A stretch of 64,000 bases of DNA from Bacillus sp. FJAT-27916 (GTDB lineage: Bacteria; Bacillota; Bacilli; Bacillales; Pradoshiaceae), in contig NZ_LFZV01000001.1 of the NCBI RefSeq assembly GCF_001183965.1, positions 2,922,352-2,986,351 of the forward strand, in the 5' to 3' direction. This document shows, in pieces, positions 35,384-43,776 of this stretch (its first letter is position 1; each line of letters begins with the position of its first letter). The notes under the pieces are model-generated. The model was not told the origin of the DNA. It saw only the letters and a program-made list of their open reading frames with translations, and made no database searches. Made by a program: the position numbers and the translations under genes.

Positions 35384-35770
35384 ATGATTAAAACATATAA
35401 CCATGGAGTGTCTTGGGAGGAAGCTTTCGGGCTTACGCAAGGTTACATGGCCAATGATACCATCTACATCTCAGGCCAATTTTCTCATAGTATGGATGGA
35501 TCATTTGTTGGAGAGGGCGATTTTGAGGCACAAGCAAGGCAGACACTGAAAAATCTTGATTCCGTGCTTGCTGGTTTCGGAGTCACCAGATCTAATATTG
35601 CTGAGATGGAGATCTTCCTGACAAAGCCAGAAGAGCATTTTGAACAGTGTGTCACTCTATTCAAAGAATATGTTGGCGACCACCAGCCAGCTGGTACTCT
35701 CGTTGGCACCTCAGGCTTGGCGTTTCCACATCAATTGATTGAAATACGTGCCGTCGCACACACCAACTAA
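35384..35770 (+). CDS. RidA (YjgF/YER057c) family protein
   Basis: 128 residues. RidA proteins hydrolyse reactive enamine/imine intermediates; several subfamilies have other roles. Family landmarks: YISGQFSHSMDGSFVG near the start, ARQTLKNLDSVLAGFGV, and the C-terminal HQLIEIRAVA. The Arg that binds the substrate carboxylate in true RidA would fall near LIEIRAVA and appears present. Starts at ATG after GGAAAGGGG. Likely controlled by the divergent HxlR protein, which makes a stress-linked subfamily plausible. Confidence 0.85.
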   Translation: MIKTYNHGVSWEEAFGLTQGYMANDTIYISGQFSHSMDGSFVGEGDFEAQARQTLKNLDSVLAGFGVTRSNIAEMEIFLTKPEEHFEQCVTLFKEYVGDHQPAGTLVGTSGLAFPHQLIEIRAVAHTN

Positions 35771-35801
35771 CATAAATCTAAAACATGATTTGTTTGATGA
35801 C

Positions 35802-35832
35802 AAAGCGGGGAATCGATTCGATCCCCCGCTCC
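35802..35832. terminator. Hairpin between RidA and livM (convergent)
   Basis: AGCGGGG-N13-CCCCGCT stem (with further inner pairing) in the gap between convergent genes. T tracts on either side are weak. Confidence 0.6.
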
Positions 35833-35853
35833 TTACTGAAAATAGTATATAAA

Positions 35854-36861
35854 TCAAGCTGTTTTCTCTAATCCCTCACCATTTCTATCCGCTGATTTCT
35901 TCTTTCCTCTTCTCTTTGACACCTTCTTAAACAATCCAGCTAATCCGCTTGGGAAACCGAGAATGACGAAGATGTACAGCAATCCAAGGAGAATGGTCCA
36001 ACGTTCGAAGATTGGGTAGGTTGAGCCTAGTTCAGATAAATAATGCTGCAGGTATTCGATGATGCCGGCTCCTGCTATGGCACCGACGAGCGTTCCTACT
36101 CCGCCAATCATAGTCATTAAGAGGGCATCCAATGTGACATCGATTGAGAAAACAGTCGTGTTGACAAAGCGCAGGGTAACCACGTAAAGCCCTCCACTTA
36201 CAGCTGCAGTCGTACCGGCGACGATGCTCGCGATAACCTTATAGTGCAGCGTTTTATATCCTAGCGCTTCTGCTCTTTGTTCATTTTGTGATATCGCCTT
36301 TAGAACTTTCCCAGCTGAGGATTCGGTGAAAAGTTTTAATAAGATAAATAGAACGATCAGACAAATGAAGGTAATGTAATAGAAAGAGAGACGGTCTCTA
36401 AAGAGATCAGGGACCATGAAGGTAAATCCGTCTCCTCCATGGGTCAATGTCCGCCATTTTTCAGCTAGGACAAGGAATAACTGAGAGAAGGCCAATGTTA
36501 GCATCGCGTAGAAATGGCTTTTCAATCTAAGCGAGAGCATTCCAATGATATAGCTAATGACGACGGCTAATACAAGGGCGATGGCCATCCCTGCTGCAAA
36601 TGACATTAGTTCCCCGCCCTGCCTATCAAATAATAATGCCACGCTATAAGCACCAATACCAAAGAAGAGGCAATGGCCAAATGAGACGATTCCGGTATAC
36701 CCTAACAAAATATCAAAGCTCATCGCGAAAATGGCAAAAATAAAGACCTGTGTGAGTAAAATAAGCATACTTCGCGAATCATTTACAAACGGGATAACAG
36801 CCAAGAATGCCACGACAACAAGCCCAATCACAAAAGATCGGTTATTCGATAACACCCGCAT
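35854..36861 (-). CDS. livM: Branched-chain amino acid-type ABC permease LivM
   Basis: 335-residue inner-membrane permease of the HAAT (LivM) family: about ten helices, with FDILLGYTGIVSFGHCLFFGIGAYSVALL near the N-terminus and the EAA-type loop AISQNEQRAEALGYKTLHYKVIAS. The C-terminus is basic (KKVSKRRGKKK). Last gene of a long minus-strand operon; starts directly after the livH stop. The substrate class of HAAT systems includes branched amino acids, amides and aromatic or short fatty acids. Confidence 0.9.
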   Translation of the reverse strand: MRVLSNNRSFVIGLVVVAFLAVIPFVNDSRSMLILLTQVFIFAIFAMSFDILLGYTGIVSFGHCLFFGIGAYSVALLFDRQGGELMSFAAGMAIALVLAVVISYIIGMLSLRLKSHFYAMLTLAFSQLFLVLAEKWRTLTHGGDGFTFMVPDLFRDRLSFYYITFICLIVLFILLKLFTESSAGKVLKAISQNEQRAEALGYKTLHYKVIASIVAGTTAAVSGGLYVVTLRFVNTTVFSIDVTLDALLMTMIGGVGTLVGAIAGAGIIEYLQHYLSELGSTYPIFERWTILLGLLYIFVILGFPSGLAGLFKKVSKRRGKKKSADRNGEGLEKTA

Positions 36862-37728
36862 CTATACCTCGCCCTCCTCTCCAAACAAACCAGAAGGCTT
36901 CACTAATAAGACAAAAGCAAGCAGCAGCATATTGAGCGCCAGAGAAAAGTCAGGCAGATAATAGGCCATAAATGCTCCAGCCAGGCCGACGATCAAGGAA
37001 GCGACAGCCGACCCCTTCAAATTGCCCATGCCGCCGATAATGACAACGACAAATGCCAATATCGCATATTGCATCCCCATTTCTGCAAATACGACTCCTG
37101 AATAGGGTGCAAGCAAGACACCGCCAAGTGCCGCGACGCCTGCTCCGAGCAAAAACACGAAGGAAAAGAGTGATTTGACATTGATACCAAGCGCTTGCAC
37201 CATTTCTTTATCCATCACTCCTGCCCTAATCATGAGTCCGAGCTTAGTCTTATTCAAAAGGAGCATTAAGAGAATGTAAATCAAAATACCAACCAGGATA
37301 ACAAAAAGACGATATTTAATCAAAATGATTCCACCTAATTGATAGCTTCCTGAAAGCCATTCAGGCAATGGGGCTCGAATCGGATTCGGTCCCCAAATAA
37401 CTTTAAGCATCTCACTTAAGACCAGCATGCCTCCAAGCGTAATCAAGAGTTGTCTGACGTGATTTCCATAGACAGGCCTAATCAGGAATTTCTCTAAAAC
37501 CCAGCCCAATGCCATTCCAATAACGACGGCACCTAGCATGGATATGAGAAAGCTTCCCGTTTCAGCAAATATCCATACCCCGGAAAAAGCTCCCCAGGCA
37601 AACAACCCCCCATGAGCAAAATTCAGGACACTCATTAGGCCAAAGATAAGAGTTAGACCAGAAGCAAGCAGAAAAACAAGCATTCCGGTCGATATTCCAT
37701 TCACGAATAAATTGACTAAAATGTCCAT
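36862..37728 (-). CDS. livH: Branched-chain amino acid-type ABC permease LivH
   Basis: 288 residues, eight or more helices, with SGLTLIFGLMSVLNFAHGGLF at the N-terminus and RAGVMDKEMVQALGINVKSLFS as the cytoplasmic loop contacting the ATPases, both diagnostic of LivH. Partner of LivM in the membrane. Starts at ATG after AAAGGAGAGAA, 19 bp after livF. Confidence 0.9.
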   Translation of the reverse strand: MDILVNLFVNGISTGMLVFLLASGLTLIFGLMSVLNFAHGGLFAWGAFSGVWIFAETGSFLISMLGAVVIGMALGWVLEKFLIRPVYGNHVRQLLITLGGMLVLSEMLKVIWGPNPIRAPLPEWLSGSYQLGGIILIKYRLFVILVGILIYILLMLLLNKTKLGLMIRAGVMDKEMVQALGINVKSLFSFVFLLGAGVAALGGVLLAPYSGVVFAEMGMQYAILAFVVVIIGGMGNLKGSAVASLIVGLAGAFMAYYLPDFSLALNMLLLAFVLLVKPSGLFGEEGEV

Positions 37729-37747
37729 TGTTCTCTCCTTTCGCCGA

Positions 37748-38452
37748 TTAAGCGATTCCTAAATATTTTCTGCATGTATCAGTATCATCCTTCAAACTTT
37801 CCATCCCGCCCTTATGAACGATTTTCCCGTCATCCATAATGGCGTAGTCGTCTCCAATCTGGCTGGCCATGATAAAATTTTGCTCAACCAGTAATACCGT
37901 TGTCTTGCTCTTCATTTCCAGGATAGACTCCATCAGCTTCTCTACCATAATCGGCGACAAGCCCTTACTTGGTTCATCAATCAACAATAAATGCTCACTA
38001 TTAATATAGGCCCGCGCTATCGCAAGCATTTGCTTTTGGCCGCCGCTTAAAAGACCGCTCTTCTTTCGCCAAAATTTCTTTAAATCAGGGAAGAGTGCGA
38101 GCATCCACTCCGCTTTTTCTCCCTGCGTATCCGATTTCACCGCTTGGGCAAGGGAAAAATTATCTTCCACCGTTAAGTGGTGAAAGATCCCCTGGTTTTC
38201 TGGAACATAGCCTATTCCCTTTCTTGATATGGTGTGTGTGGGCTGTCCATTCAACTGTTCACCCTTAAACGTTACATTTCCTTTGGTGATTTGATGAAAG
38301 CCCATGATTGAGCGTAAGGTGGTTGTTTTTCCTGCTCCATTTCTTCCAAACAATACCGTAATATTGCCCTCTCGAATTTCAAAGGAAACACCCTGCAAAA
38401 TATGAAATTGGCCAATATAGGTTTCCATCTCATCCACTTTTAAGAGAGTCAT
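37748..38452 (-). CDS. livF: ABC ATPase LivF
   Basis: 234 residues. Walker A GRNGAGKTTT, signature LSGGQKQMLAIARAY, Walker B LLLIDEPSKGLSP, H-loop region VLLVEQN. The E/K-rich SKGLSP and overall layout match LivF rather than LivG. The N-terminus overlaps livG by 23 bp, indicating coupled translation. Confidence 0.92.
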   Translation of the reverse strand: MTLLKVDEMETYIGQFHILQGVSFEIREGNITVLFGRNGAGKTTTLRSIMGFHQITKGNVTFKGEQLNGQPTHTISRKGIGYVPENQGIFHHLTVEDNFSLAQAVKSDTQGEKAEWMLALFPDLKKFWRKKSGLLSGGQKQMLAIARAYINSEHLLLIDEPSKGLSPIMVEKLMESILEMKSKTTVLLVEQNFIMASQIGDDYAIMDDGKIVHKGGMESLKDDTDTCRKYLGIA

Positions 38453-39203
38453 CGTATAATCCCCCTAAATATGCATTTTGGACACGTTCATCCTGCATGA
38501 TTTCACTGGGGCTGCCTTCAGCTAATAATTCACCATGAAATAAGACAGCTAGTTGATCAGACAAATGCATAACCATATCCATTTTGTGTTCAATCAGCAC
38601 AATGGTACTTAACCCGTTCATTTTGATCTTTTCGATAACCTTTAAAATGCCTGGCACTTCTTCAATCGAGATTCCAGCCGTCGGTTCGTCGAGGAGCAGT
38701 AATTCCGTTTTAAGGGCCATCAGCATGGCCAGCTCTAATTTCCGTTTCTCCCCATGGGCAAGATCCTTTGCTAGAACGTCATCCTTTCCTTCAAGCATGA
38801 CTTCATTCAACAGCCTCCTTGCTTCCTCCTGTTGACCCAGATACTTCTTCTTCGTTGGTATGAAGCGGAAGAAATCCTTTTGCTCTGCTTGGACGGCTAA
38901 CCGGATATTCTCAATCACAGGTAATTCCGGAAAGATATTTGTCAGCTGGAATGAACGTCCTATCCCGAGTCTCGTCCGCTCCGGGATGGAATAGCCTGTC
39001 ACATTTTCCCCTTTGAAATAAATCTCTCCCTTTGTCGGTTTAAGCTGACCGCTCAATAAATTGAATAGCGTCGTTTTCCCTGCTCCGTTAGGACCAATGA
39101 TTGAAATCAACTTCTTCTCTGGTATGGATAGGTTCAGATTTTTAATCACGTCATGCTGGCCAAATGAAACAGAAAGGTGTTCGGTTGATAATATTATTTC
39201 CAA
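38430..39203 (-). CDS. livG: ABC ATPase LivG
   Basis: 257 residues. Walker A GPNGAGKTTLFNLLSG, signature-like motif DLAHGEKRKLELAMLMA (HGEKR replaces the canonical SGGQ as usual in LivG), Walker B LLLDEPTAGIS, H-loop IEHKMDMVM. First ATPase gene after the binding protein. It pairs with LivF to power the LivHM permease. Confidence 0.92.
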   Translation of the reverse strand: MEIILSTEHLSVSFGQHDVIKNLNLSIPEKKLISIIGPNGAGKTTLFNLLSGQLKPTKGEIYFKGENVTGYSIPERTRLGIGRSFQLTNIFPELPVIENIRLAVQAEQKDFFRFIPTKKKYLGQQEEARRLLNEVMLEGKDDVLAKDLAHGEKRKLELAMLMALKTELLLLDEPTAGISIEEVPGILKVIEKIKMNGLSTIVLIEHKMDMVMHLSDQLAVLFHGELLAEGSPSEIMQDERVQNAYLGGLYDDSLKSG

Positions 39204-39257
39204 GAAGAATCCCTCCTTTTCATAGAGAAGAAAGGGGAAAAATCCCCTCCTTCAAAT

Positions 39258-40469
39258 TTATTTCTTATTCCGAATTGGGGGCTCTGTTTCATCCATTGTC
39301 AGTTCCCTAACCAATACCGGTACCGGATAATCGACTCCATCCTCTTCTTCAAGAGTGATTGCATATAACGATTGCAGTGCCTGATGATCCTCCGCTCTAA
39401 ATTTCATCGTCCCTTTCGGCGAGTCAAACTCCATTCCTTCCATCGCCTCAATTAGCGCCTCACTATCCGTATCCCCTTCTGTGTTCTTCAAAGCTTCCAC
39501 AATGGCAATCGCCGATGACATCCCGCCTGCCGTAAAGAGGTCTGGAACCTCGCCGTCAAATTTTTTCTTATGCTCCTCCACAAGCCAATCATTCACCTCA
39601 TTGTCAGGAAGGGTATAGTAATAGATGGAGAATCCACTCATCCCAACAAGAGCATCCATCGTCTTCAGCGAGGCAATGTCTTGAGCAGCAGCTGAAAGCT
39701 TAATGCCTTGCTCTGCTACTTTCATATCCTTCAGCTGTTTCCATGGGGAATTCGATCCAGCCCACACAATGTATAAATAATCTGGCTTAGAGCTTATGAT
39801 ATTTTGGATATTTGATGTGAAATCCGTTGCGTTCGCATCAACATATTGTTCATTCATGATTTCAGCTCCCAGTTTCTCTGCTCCTTCCTTAAAGGCTTGC
39901 ACGCCCTCTCTACCATAGGCGCTATCTTGAGCAAGTGTTGCGATTTTCACCCCCTCTTTTGCAATGGAAGCCGCGGCTGCCACCGAATCTTGGGATGAAT
40001 TGCGGCCAGTCCGGAAAATATAGCGGTTCCAGTTCTCACCTGTGATGCTATCTGCTACCGCGGGTTCAACGACCATGATTTTTTCGTACTCCTCAGCAAG
40101 CGGCAAAACAGCTAGCGTGTCGCCAGAACTTGATGATCCCACCAGGAAGTCAACTTCATCTTCCTCAAGCAATTTCGTTGCCTGCTTGACTGCCACATCC
40201 GGTTTCGTTTCAGTATCCTCAACGATGAATTCGATTTTTTTGCCGTCGACCTCCATCTTGCCATCGGTTGCATAATCAAGACCAAGCTCAAATCCCTGTA
40301 CCGTTTGTTTTCCATAGACCTCAAGCGGACCTGTCATCGATGCAAGCACACCAACTTTTATCGTATCCTCACTCGAGCTTGCTTCATCATCTGAACAGCC
40401 TGCGGCAACAAGCATTGACCCCAACAATACGACAGATAAACACATCCTTAGCTTTACTGGCATTTTCAT
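39258..40469 (-). CDS. livJ: Substrate-binding lipoprotein of the Liv-type importer
   Basis: 403-residue lipoprotein: signal peptide with lipobox LVAAGC (Cys about 25), then a type I periplasmic-binding fold (VGVLASMTGPLEVYGKQTVQG, LVGSSSSGDTLAVLPLAEEY, AQDSAYGREGVQAFKEGAEKLGAEI). The segment GSSSSGDT contacts ligand in Leu/Ile/Val and amide-binding homologues. Ligand unknown; the acyl-CoA ligase, MaoC and KAS-like genes upstream in the operon favour a carboxylic or aromatic acid over an amino acid (inference). Confidence 0.88.
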   Translation of the reverse strand: MKMPVKLRMCLSVVLLGSMLVAAGCSDDEASSSEDTIKVGVLASMTGPLEVYGKQTVQGFELGLDYATDGKMEVDGKKIEFIVEDTETKPDVAVKQATKLLEEDEVDFLVGSSSSGDTLAVLPLAEEYEKIMVVEPAVADSITGENWNRYIFRTGRNSSQDSVAAAASIAKEGVKIATLAQDSAYGREGVQAFKEGAEKLGAEIMNEQYVDANATDFTSNIQNIISSKPDYLYIVWAGSNSPWKQLKDMKVAEQGIKLSAAAQDIASLKTMDALVGMSGFSIYYYTLPDNEVNDWLVEEHKKKFDGEVPDLFTAGGMSSAIAIVEALKNTEGDTDSEALIEAMEGMEFDSPKGTMKFRAEDHQALQSLYAITLEEEDGVDYPVPVLVRELTMDETEPPIRNKK

Positions 40470-40486
40470 TCCTCCCCGAATTATCC

Positions 40487-40853
40487 TTATTTATAAAACT
40501 GAATGCGGTGCAATAAACCATCAGCGATGACAATCCTGCCATCCTTGCCAATATCAAGCCCTTGCGGAGAAAAGAAGTTTCCTGCACTCCCGCTAAAATG
40601 GCCGAATTCCTTAATGAAGTTTCCGTTCGAATCATAGACATTCATGCGATTATTTGAGGTATCTGTTACATAGACTCGATTACCTTTATCAATGGCCATA
40701 CCAATCGGCAAGAATAAATCGCCCGGTTCTTCTCCCCAGTTTTCAAGCGGATCTAAATTTCCAGCTCCGTTGTTCACTACTTATTCCAGTAATGAAAAGA
40801 CTAAGAATCAAGAGCATGGCTAAGAGCATATTAAATCGGAGTATTGCTTTCAT
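40487..40853 (-). pseudogene. Secreted NHL-repeat protein gene, frameshifted
   Basis: An ATG at 40853 overlaps the stop of the preceding gene (ATGA), and the frame encodes a signal-type hydrophobic leader (FNMLLAMLLILSLFITGIS) but stops after about 36 codons. In the neighbouring frame a GTG-led ORF (from 40777) encodes two NHL-type repeats (LPIGMAIDKGNRVYVTDTSN and SPQGLDIGKDGRIVIADGL). One base change near 40775 would join leader and repeats. Either a pseudogene or a sequencing error. NHL proteins act in binding; this one is short for the family. Confidence 0.7.
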
Positions 40854-41860
40854 TTTGTTCCCATCCATTTAATCACCGTTGCAGCCCATGTATATCCAGT
40901 ACCCGCACTAACGGCAACCGCTATATCGCCGTGACTCAATCTGCCCTGCTCTTGGGCGAGGTGGAGCCCGACACAGGGGTCTAGTGAGGACATATGCCCA
41001 TGATGATCTAGATAAATGGCTTTTTCTTCTGGGAGGTCTAAACTAGAGAGAAGTTGGTTAAACATCGATCGTTTCGTATGAAGTGGAAGTAATAGTGAGA
41101 GATTTTCTGAAGATAACCCGCTTTTTTGCAATGATTTTCGTATGACTTTTTCGAAATTAGGAATGGATACAGGGTCGAGTCTTTCTTTCATATCAGCGGG
41201 ATTGTGGACATCTATATAATGCTTACGTTGTTCTACTGTTTCATGACTAGCGAAGTTTTTTGATCCTCCTGCAGGAATACGAACATCCTGATGGAAGGAT
41301 CCATCTGTTATGATAGCGCTTTCTAAAATTTCACTGACAAGTGAATCACGTTTTATTAAAGCTGCGCATCCTCCATCACCGAAATTGAACATGAAACGGG
41401 ACCGTGGATTCGTATAATCAACAATTTGTGATTCCTTACATCCTCCTACTAATAGAATCGATTGAATGGTGTTATCAGCCTTTATCATATCCTTGGCAAC
41501 TTTTAAGGCAACAGGGAATCCTGAGCTGACATTCATGATTTCAAATGCATAGGCTTTCTTTAACCCTAGCTCATGCTGAATTTTCGAAGCGCATGTCCAT
41601 ACATAGTAGTCTTTATGGGGGCTCCCGAAATAGATAACGACATCGATGGTGTCTGGTCCGTATTGGTCAACAATTGGTCTAGCAGCCTCAATCGCCATGT
41701 CAGATGCATGCATCGTTTCATCAGCTACATGTTTCTCGTATAATCCGAATTTATCCGTTATGATGTTTTCTGGGATGCCGGTTTTATTTGCGAGTAAGCT
41801 AGCCGACTCAATCCCTGCCGGAAAAAAGGTGCTTGTCGCTTCGATTCCAATCTTCGTCAT
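40850..41860 (-). CDS. KAS III/FabH-like protein with Ser at the active-site Cys position
   Basis: 336 residues with the thiolase fold of 3-oxoacyl-ACP synthase III. The nucleophile segment reads AFEIMNVSSGFPVAL, where FabH enzymes have a Cys: the aligned residue is Ser112 (AGC codon). The general-base His is retained (PLHTKRSM, His261), but the FabH Asn region reads HHGHMSSLD, so Asn appears replaced by His. A normal decarboxylating condensation is therefore doubtful; acyl transfer or hydrolysis is possible (inference). The ATG at 41860 overlaps the MaoC stop (ATGA) and has GGAAGGGG upstream. Part of the acyl-CoA ligase/MaoC/Liv operon. Confidence 0.8.
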   Translation of the reverse strand: MTKIGIEATSTFFPAGIESASLLANKTGIPENIITDKFGLYEKHVADETMHASDMAIEAARPIVDQYGPDTIDVVIYFGSPHKDYYVWTCASKIQHELGLKKAYAFEIMNVSSGFPVALKVAKDMIKADNTIQSILLVGGCKESQIVDYTNPRSRFMFNFGDGGCAALIKRDSLVSEILESAIITDGSFHQDVRIPAGGSKNFASHETVEQRKHYIDVHNPADMKERLDPVSIPNFEKVIRKSLQKSGLSSENLSLLLPLHTKRSMFNQLLSSLDLPEEKAIYLDHHGHMSSLDPCVGLHLAQEQGRLSHGDIAVAVSAGTGYTWAATVIKWMGTK

Positions 41861-42273
41861 ATCCTTTCCCCTTCCTTTGGTACCATCATGACAGCTGTTC
41901 CAGTTAAGACGGTCACCTCTTTTTGGTTTTGGCATTCTGTTAGAAGCTTTATTATTCTCTTCTCTTTGATATACTCCTGAACTGTCGCTGTTGCCGTGAT
42001 TGTATCGCCAATATAGACCGGTGCTTTAAATTTGATTGTTTGTTCCATATAAACCGATCCTTTCCCTGGCAAGTGCACTCCTAAGAGCTGCGAAAGTAAA
42101 CTCGATGTTAATAAGCCATGGGCTATCCTTTCGTTAAACCTTGTATTCTTTGCATACTCGCTGTCAATATGGATAGGGTTAAAATCGCCGCTCAGTCCAG
42201 CGAACATCACTACATCTGTTTCGGTTATCGTCTTGCTGCATGCTGCCTGCTGACCTACTGTGAAATTATCCAT
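41857..42273 (-). CDS. MaoC-like (R)-specific enoyl-CoA hydratase
   Basis: 138-residue single hot-dog-fold protein. The hydratase-2 catalytic motif is seen as SGDFNPIHID with Asp30 and His35, followed by RIAHGLLTSSLLSQLLG. PhaJ-type enzymes hydrate short-chain trans-2-enoyl-CoA. It overlaps the KAS-like gene by 4 bp and follows the acyl-CoA ligase gene by 17 bp, so it probably acts on the CoA thioester made by that ligase. Confidence 0.88.
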   Translation of the reverse strand: MDNFTVGQQAACSKTITETDVVMFAGLSGDFNPIHIDSEYAKNTRFNERIAHGLLTSSLLSQLLGVHLPGKGSVYMEQTIKFKAPVYIGDTITATATVQEYIKEKRIIKLLTECQNQKEVTVLTGTAVMMVPKEGERI

Positions 42274-42290
42274 TCCTCTGATCCCCTTCC

Positions 42291-43772
42291 CTATTCCTGA
42301 ATCAGTTTCCCTAACTGATTTTTTTGGATTTTGCCTGTTGCGTTTTTAGGTAGCTCATCCATAAAAATAATTTCCTTTGGAAGCTTATATTTCGCTAGCT
42401 TATCGCGGCAATACTCAATGATATCCTTATCCGTCAACTCACTAGATGGTTTCTTCACCACAAATGCTGCTGGAACTTCACCCCAAACAGGGTCGGCTAC
42501 TCCAGTGACAGCTACCTCACTCACATCCGTATGCTGACTGATGGCTTGCTCTATTTCCAGCGGATAAATATTTTCACCTCCAGAAATAAGCATCTCCTTC
42601 TTCCTGCCTACAATATAGACAAAGCCCTCTTCATCAATCCTCGCCAAATCACCTGTATAAAGCCAGCCATCGATAATGGTTTCATTTGTTGCCGCAGGCT
42701 TCCTCCAGTATTCAGTCATAATGTTTGGTCCTTTAACTACTAATTCTCCGACATCCCCTTCTTGATTAACGAGCTTGAAGTCGCTATACATAACAGGCTT
42801 GCCAATCGAACCAATCTTCCTTGGAGCATCCTCCCTTGAAAGCATGAACAGAGTAGGGGAGGTTTCCGTCATACCAAACCCTTGCCCAAATAAGAAGCCA
42901 TGGTCAAAAAAGGTTTGGATGAGTTCATGCGGACAAGGTGCCCCGCCATTATAAAACCAGCGGACTGCTTTCATTTTTTCTCTTTTAAAGGATGGACATT
43001 CAATTAAGGCCTTATGAATCGCGGGGACACCCATGACAATCGTTGCCTCATATTGCTCAATCATCGCGATTGCCTTTTGTGGTTCAAATTTGCCTGGAAT
43101 TATCACCGTTCCACCTACAAAAAGCGTCGGCAGGGCAAAGAGTCCAATCCCACCGATATGAAAGAGCGGCAACAAAACAATCGAGCGATCCGCCGAAGTC
43201 AAATCAATGGCAAGGACATTATTAATGGCGTTCCAAAACATATTTGCTTGCGTCAGTACAGCTCCCTTTGGTTTCCCTGTCGTGCCGGACGTATAACAAA
43301 TAATAAAGGGAGCGCTTTCATTTACTTCTCGAAATGGGTAATTCCCAGCACTTTCTATAGCAGCAAAGGCTTCAATTTTCGCTAAATGTTCAATCCCTGT
43401 CTCTTGCAATAAGGACTGAGCCTGCTCATAGAATAGTCCCTCCGCGATTAGCACAGACGTGTCGCTATCCTTTAGCTGATAGCATAATTCACTAGACGTT
43501 AACCGTATATTGAGCGGGACGGCAATTGCACCTAATTTAGCAAGTGCAAAGATTAACACTAAATATTCAAGCCGATTTTGAGAGAGAATGGCGACTCTGT
43601 CGCCATTTTCTACTCCATACGATTGCTTTAAGAAAGCTGCCGTATCTGTTATCTTATTATGTAAAGCTTTGTACGTAATTTTCTCTTCTTCAGTGATGAC
43701 GGCAATACGCCCTGGCGTAATGGTTGCTCGTTTTTCAATCCAGTAGGCTATGCCTTTCATATTACTAATCAC
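42291..43772 (-). CDS. Acyl-CoA ligase (AMP-forming, ANL superfamily)
   Basis: 493 residues. ATP-binding P-loop IICYTSGTTGKPKGAVLTQANM, adenylate motif GQGFGMTETSPTLF, hinge region GWLYTGDLARIDEEGFVYIVGRKKEM and the C-terminal Lys in LPKNATGKIQKNQL are all present. It activates a carboxylic acid to acyl-AMP and then acyl-CoA. It resembles medium/long-chain or OSB-CoA-type ligases; acid specificity is unknown. No membrane segment. It lies 4 bp after the TetR gene, in one operon with MaoC, KAS-like and Liv genes. Confidence 0.88.
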   Translation of the reverse strand: MISNMKGIAYWIEKRATITPGRIAVITEEEKITYKALHNKITDTAAFLKQSYGVENGDRVAILSQNRLEYLVLIFALAKLGAIAVPLNIRLTSSELCYQLKDSDTSVLIAEGLFYEQAQSLLQETGIEHLAKIEAFAAIESAGNYPFREVNESAPFIICYTSGTTGKPKGAVLTQANMFWNAINNVLAIDLTSADRSIVLLPLFHIGGIGLFALPTLFVGGTVIIPGKFEPQKAIAMIEQYEATIVMGVPAIHKALIECPSFKREKMKAVRWFYNGGAPCPHELIQTFFDHGFLFGQGFGMTETSPTLFMLSREDAPRKIGSIGKPVMYSDFKLVNQEGDVGELVVKGPNIMTEYWRKPAATNETIIDGWLYTGDLARIDEEGFVYIVGRKKEMLISGGENIYPLEIEQAISQHTDVSEVAVTGVADPVWGEVPAAFVVKKPSSELTDKDIIEYCRDKLAKYKLPKEIIFMDELPKNATGKIQKNQLGKLIQE

Positions 43773-43776
43773 CCTT

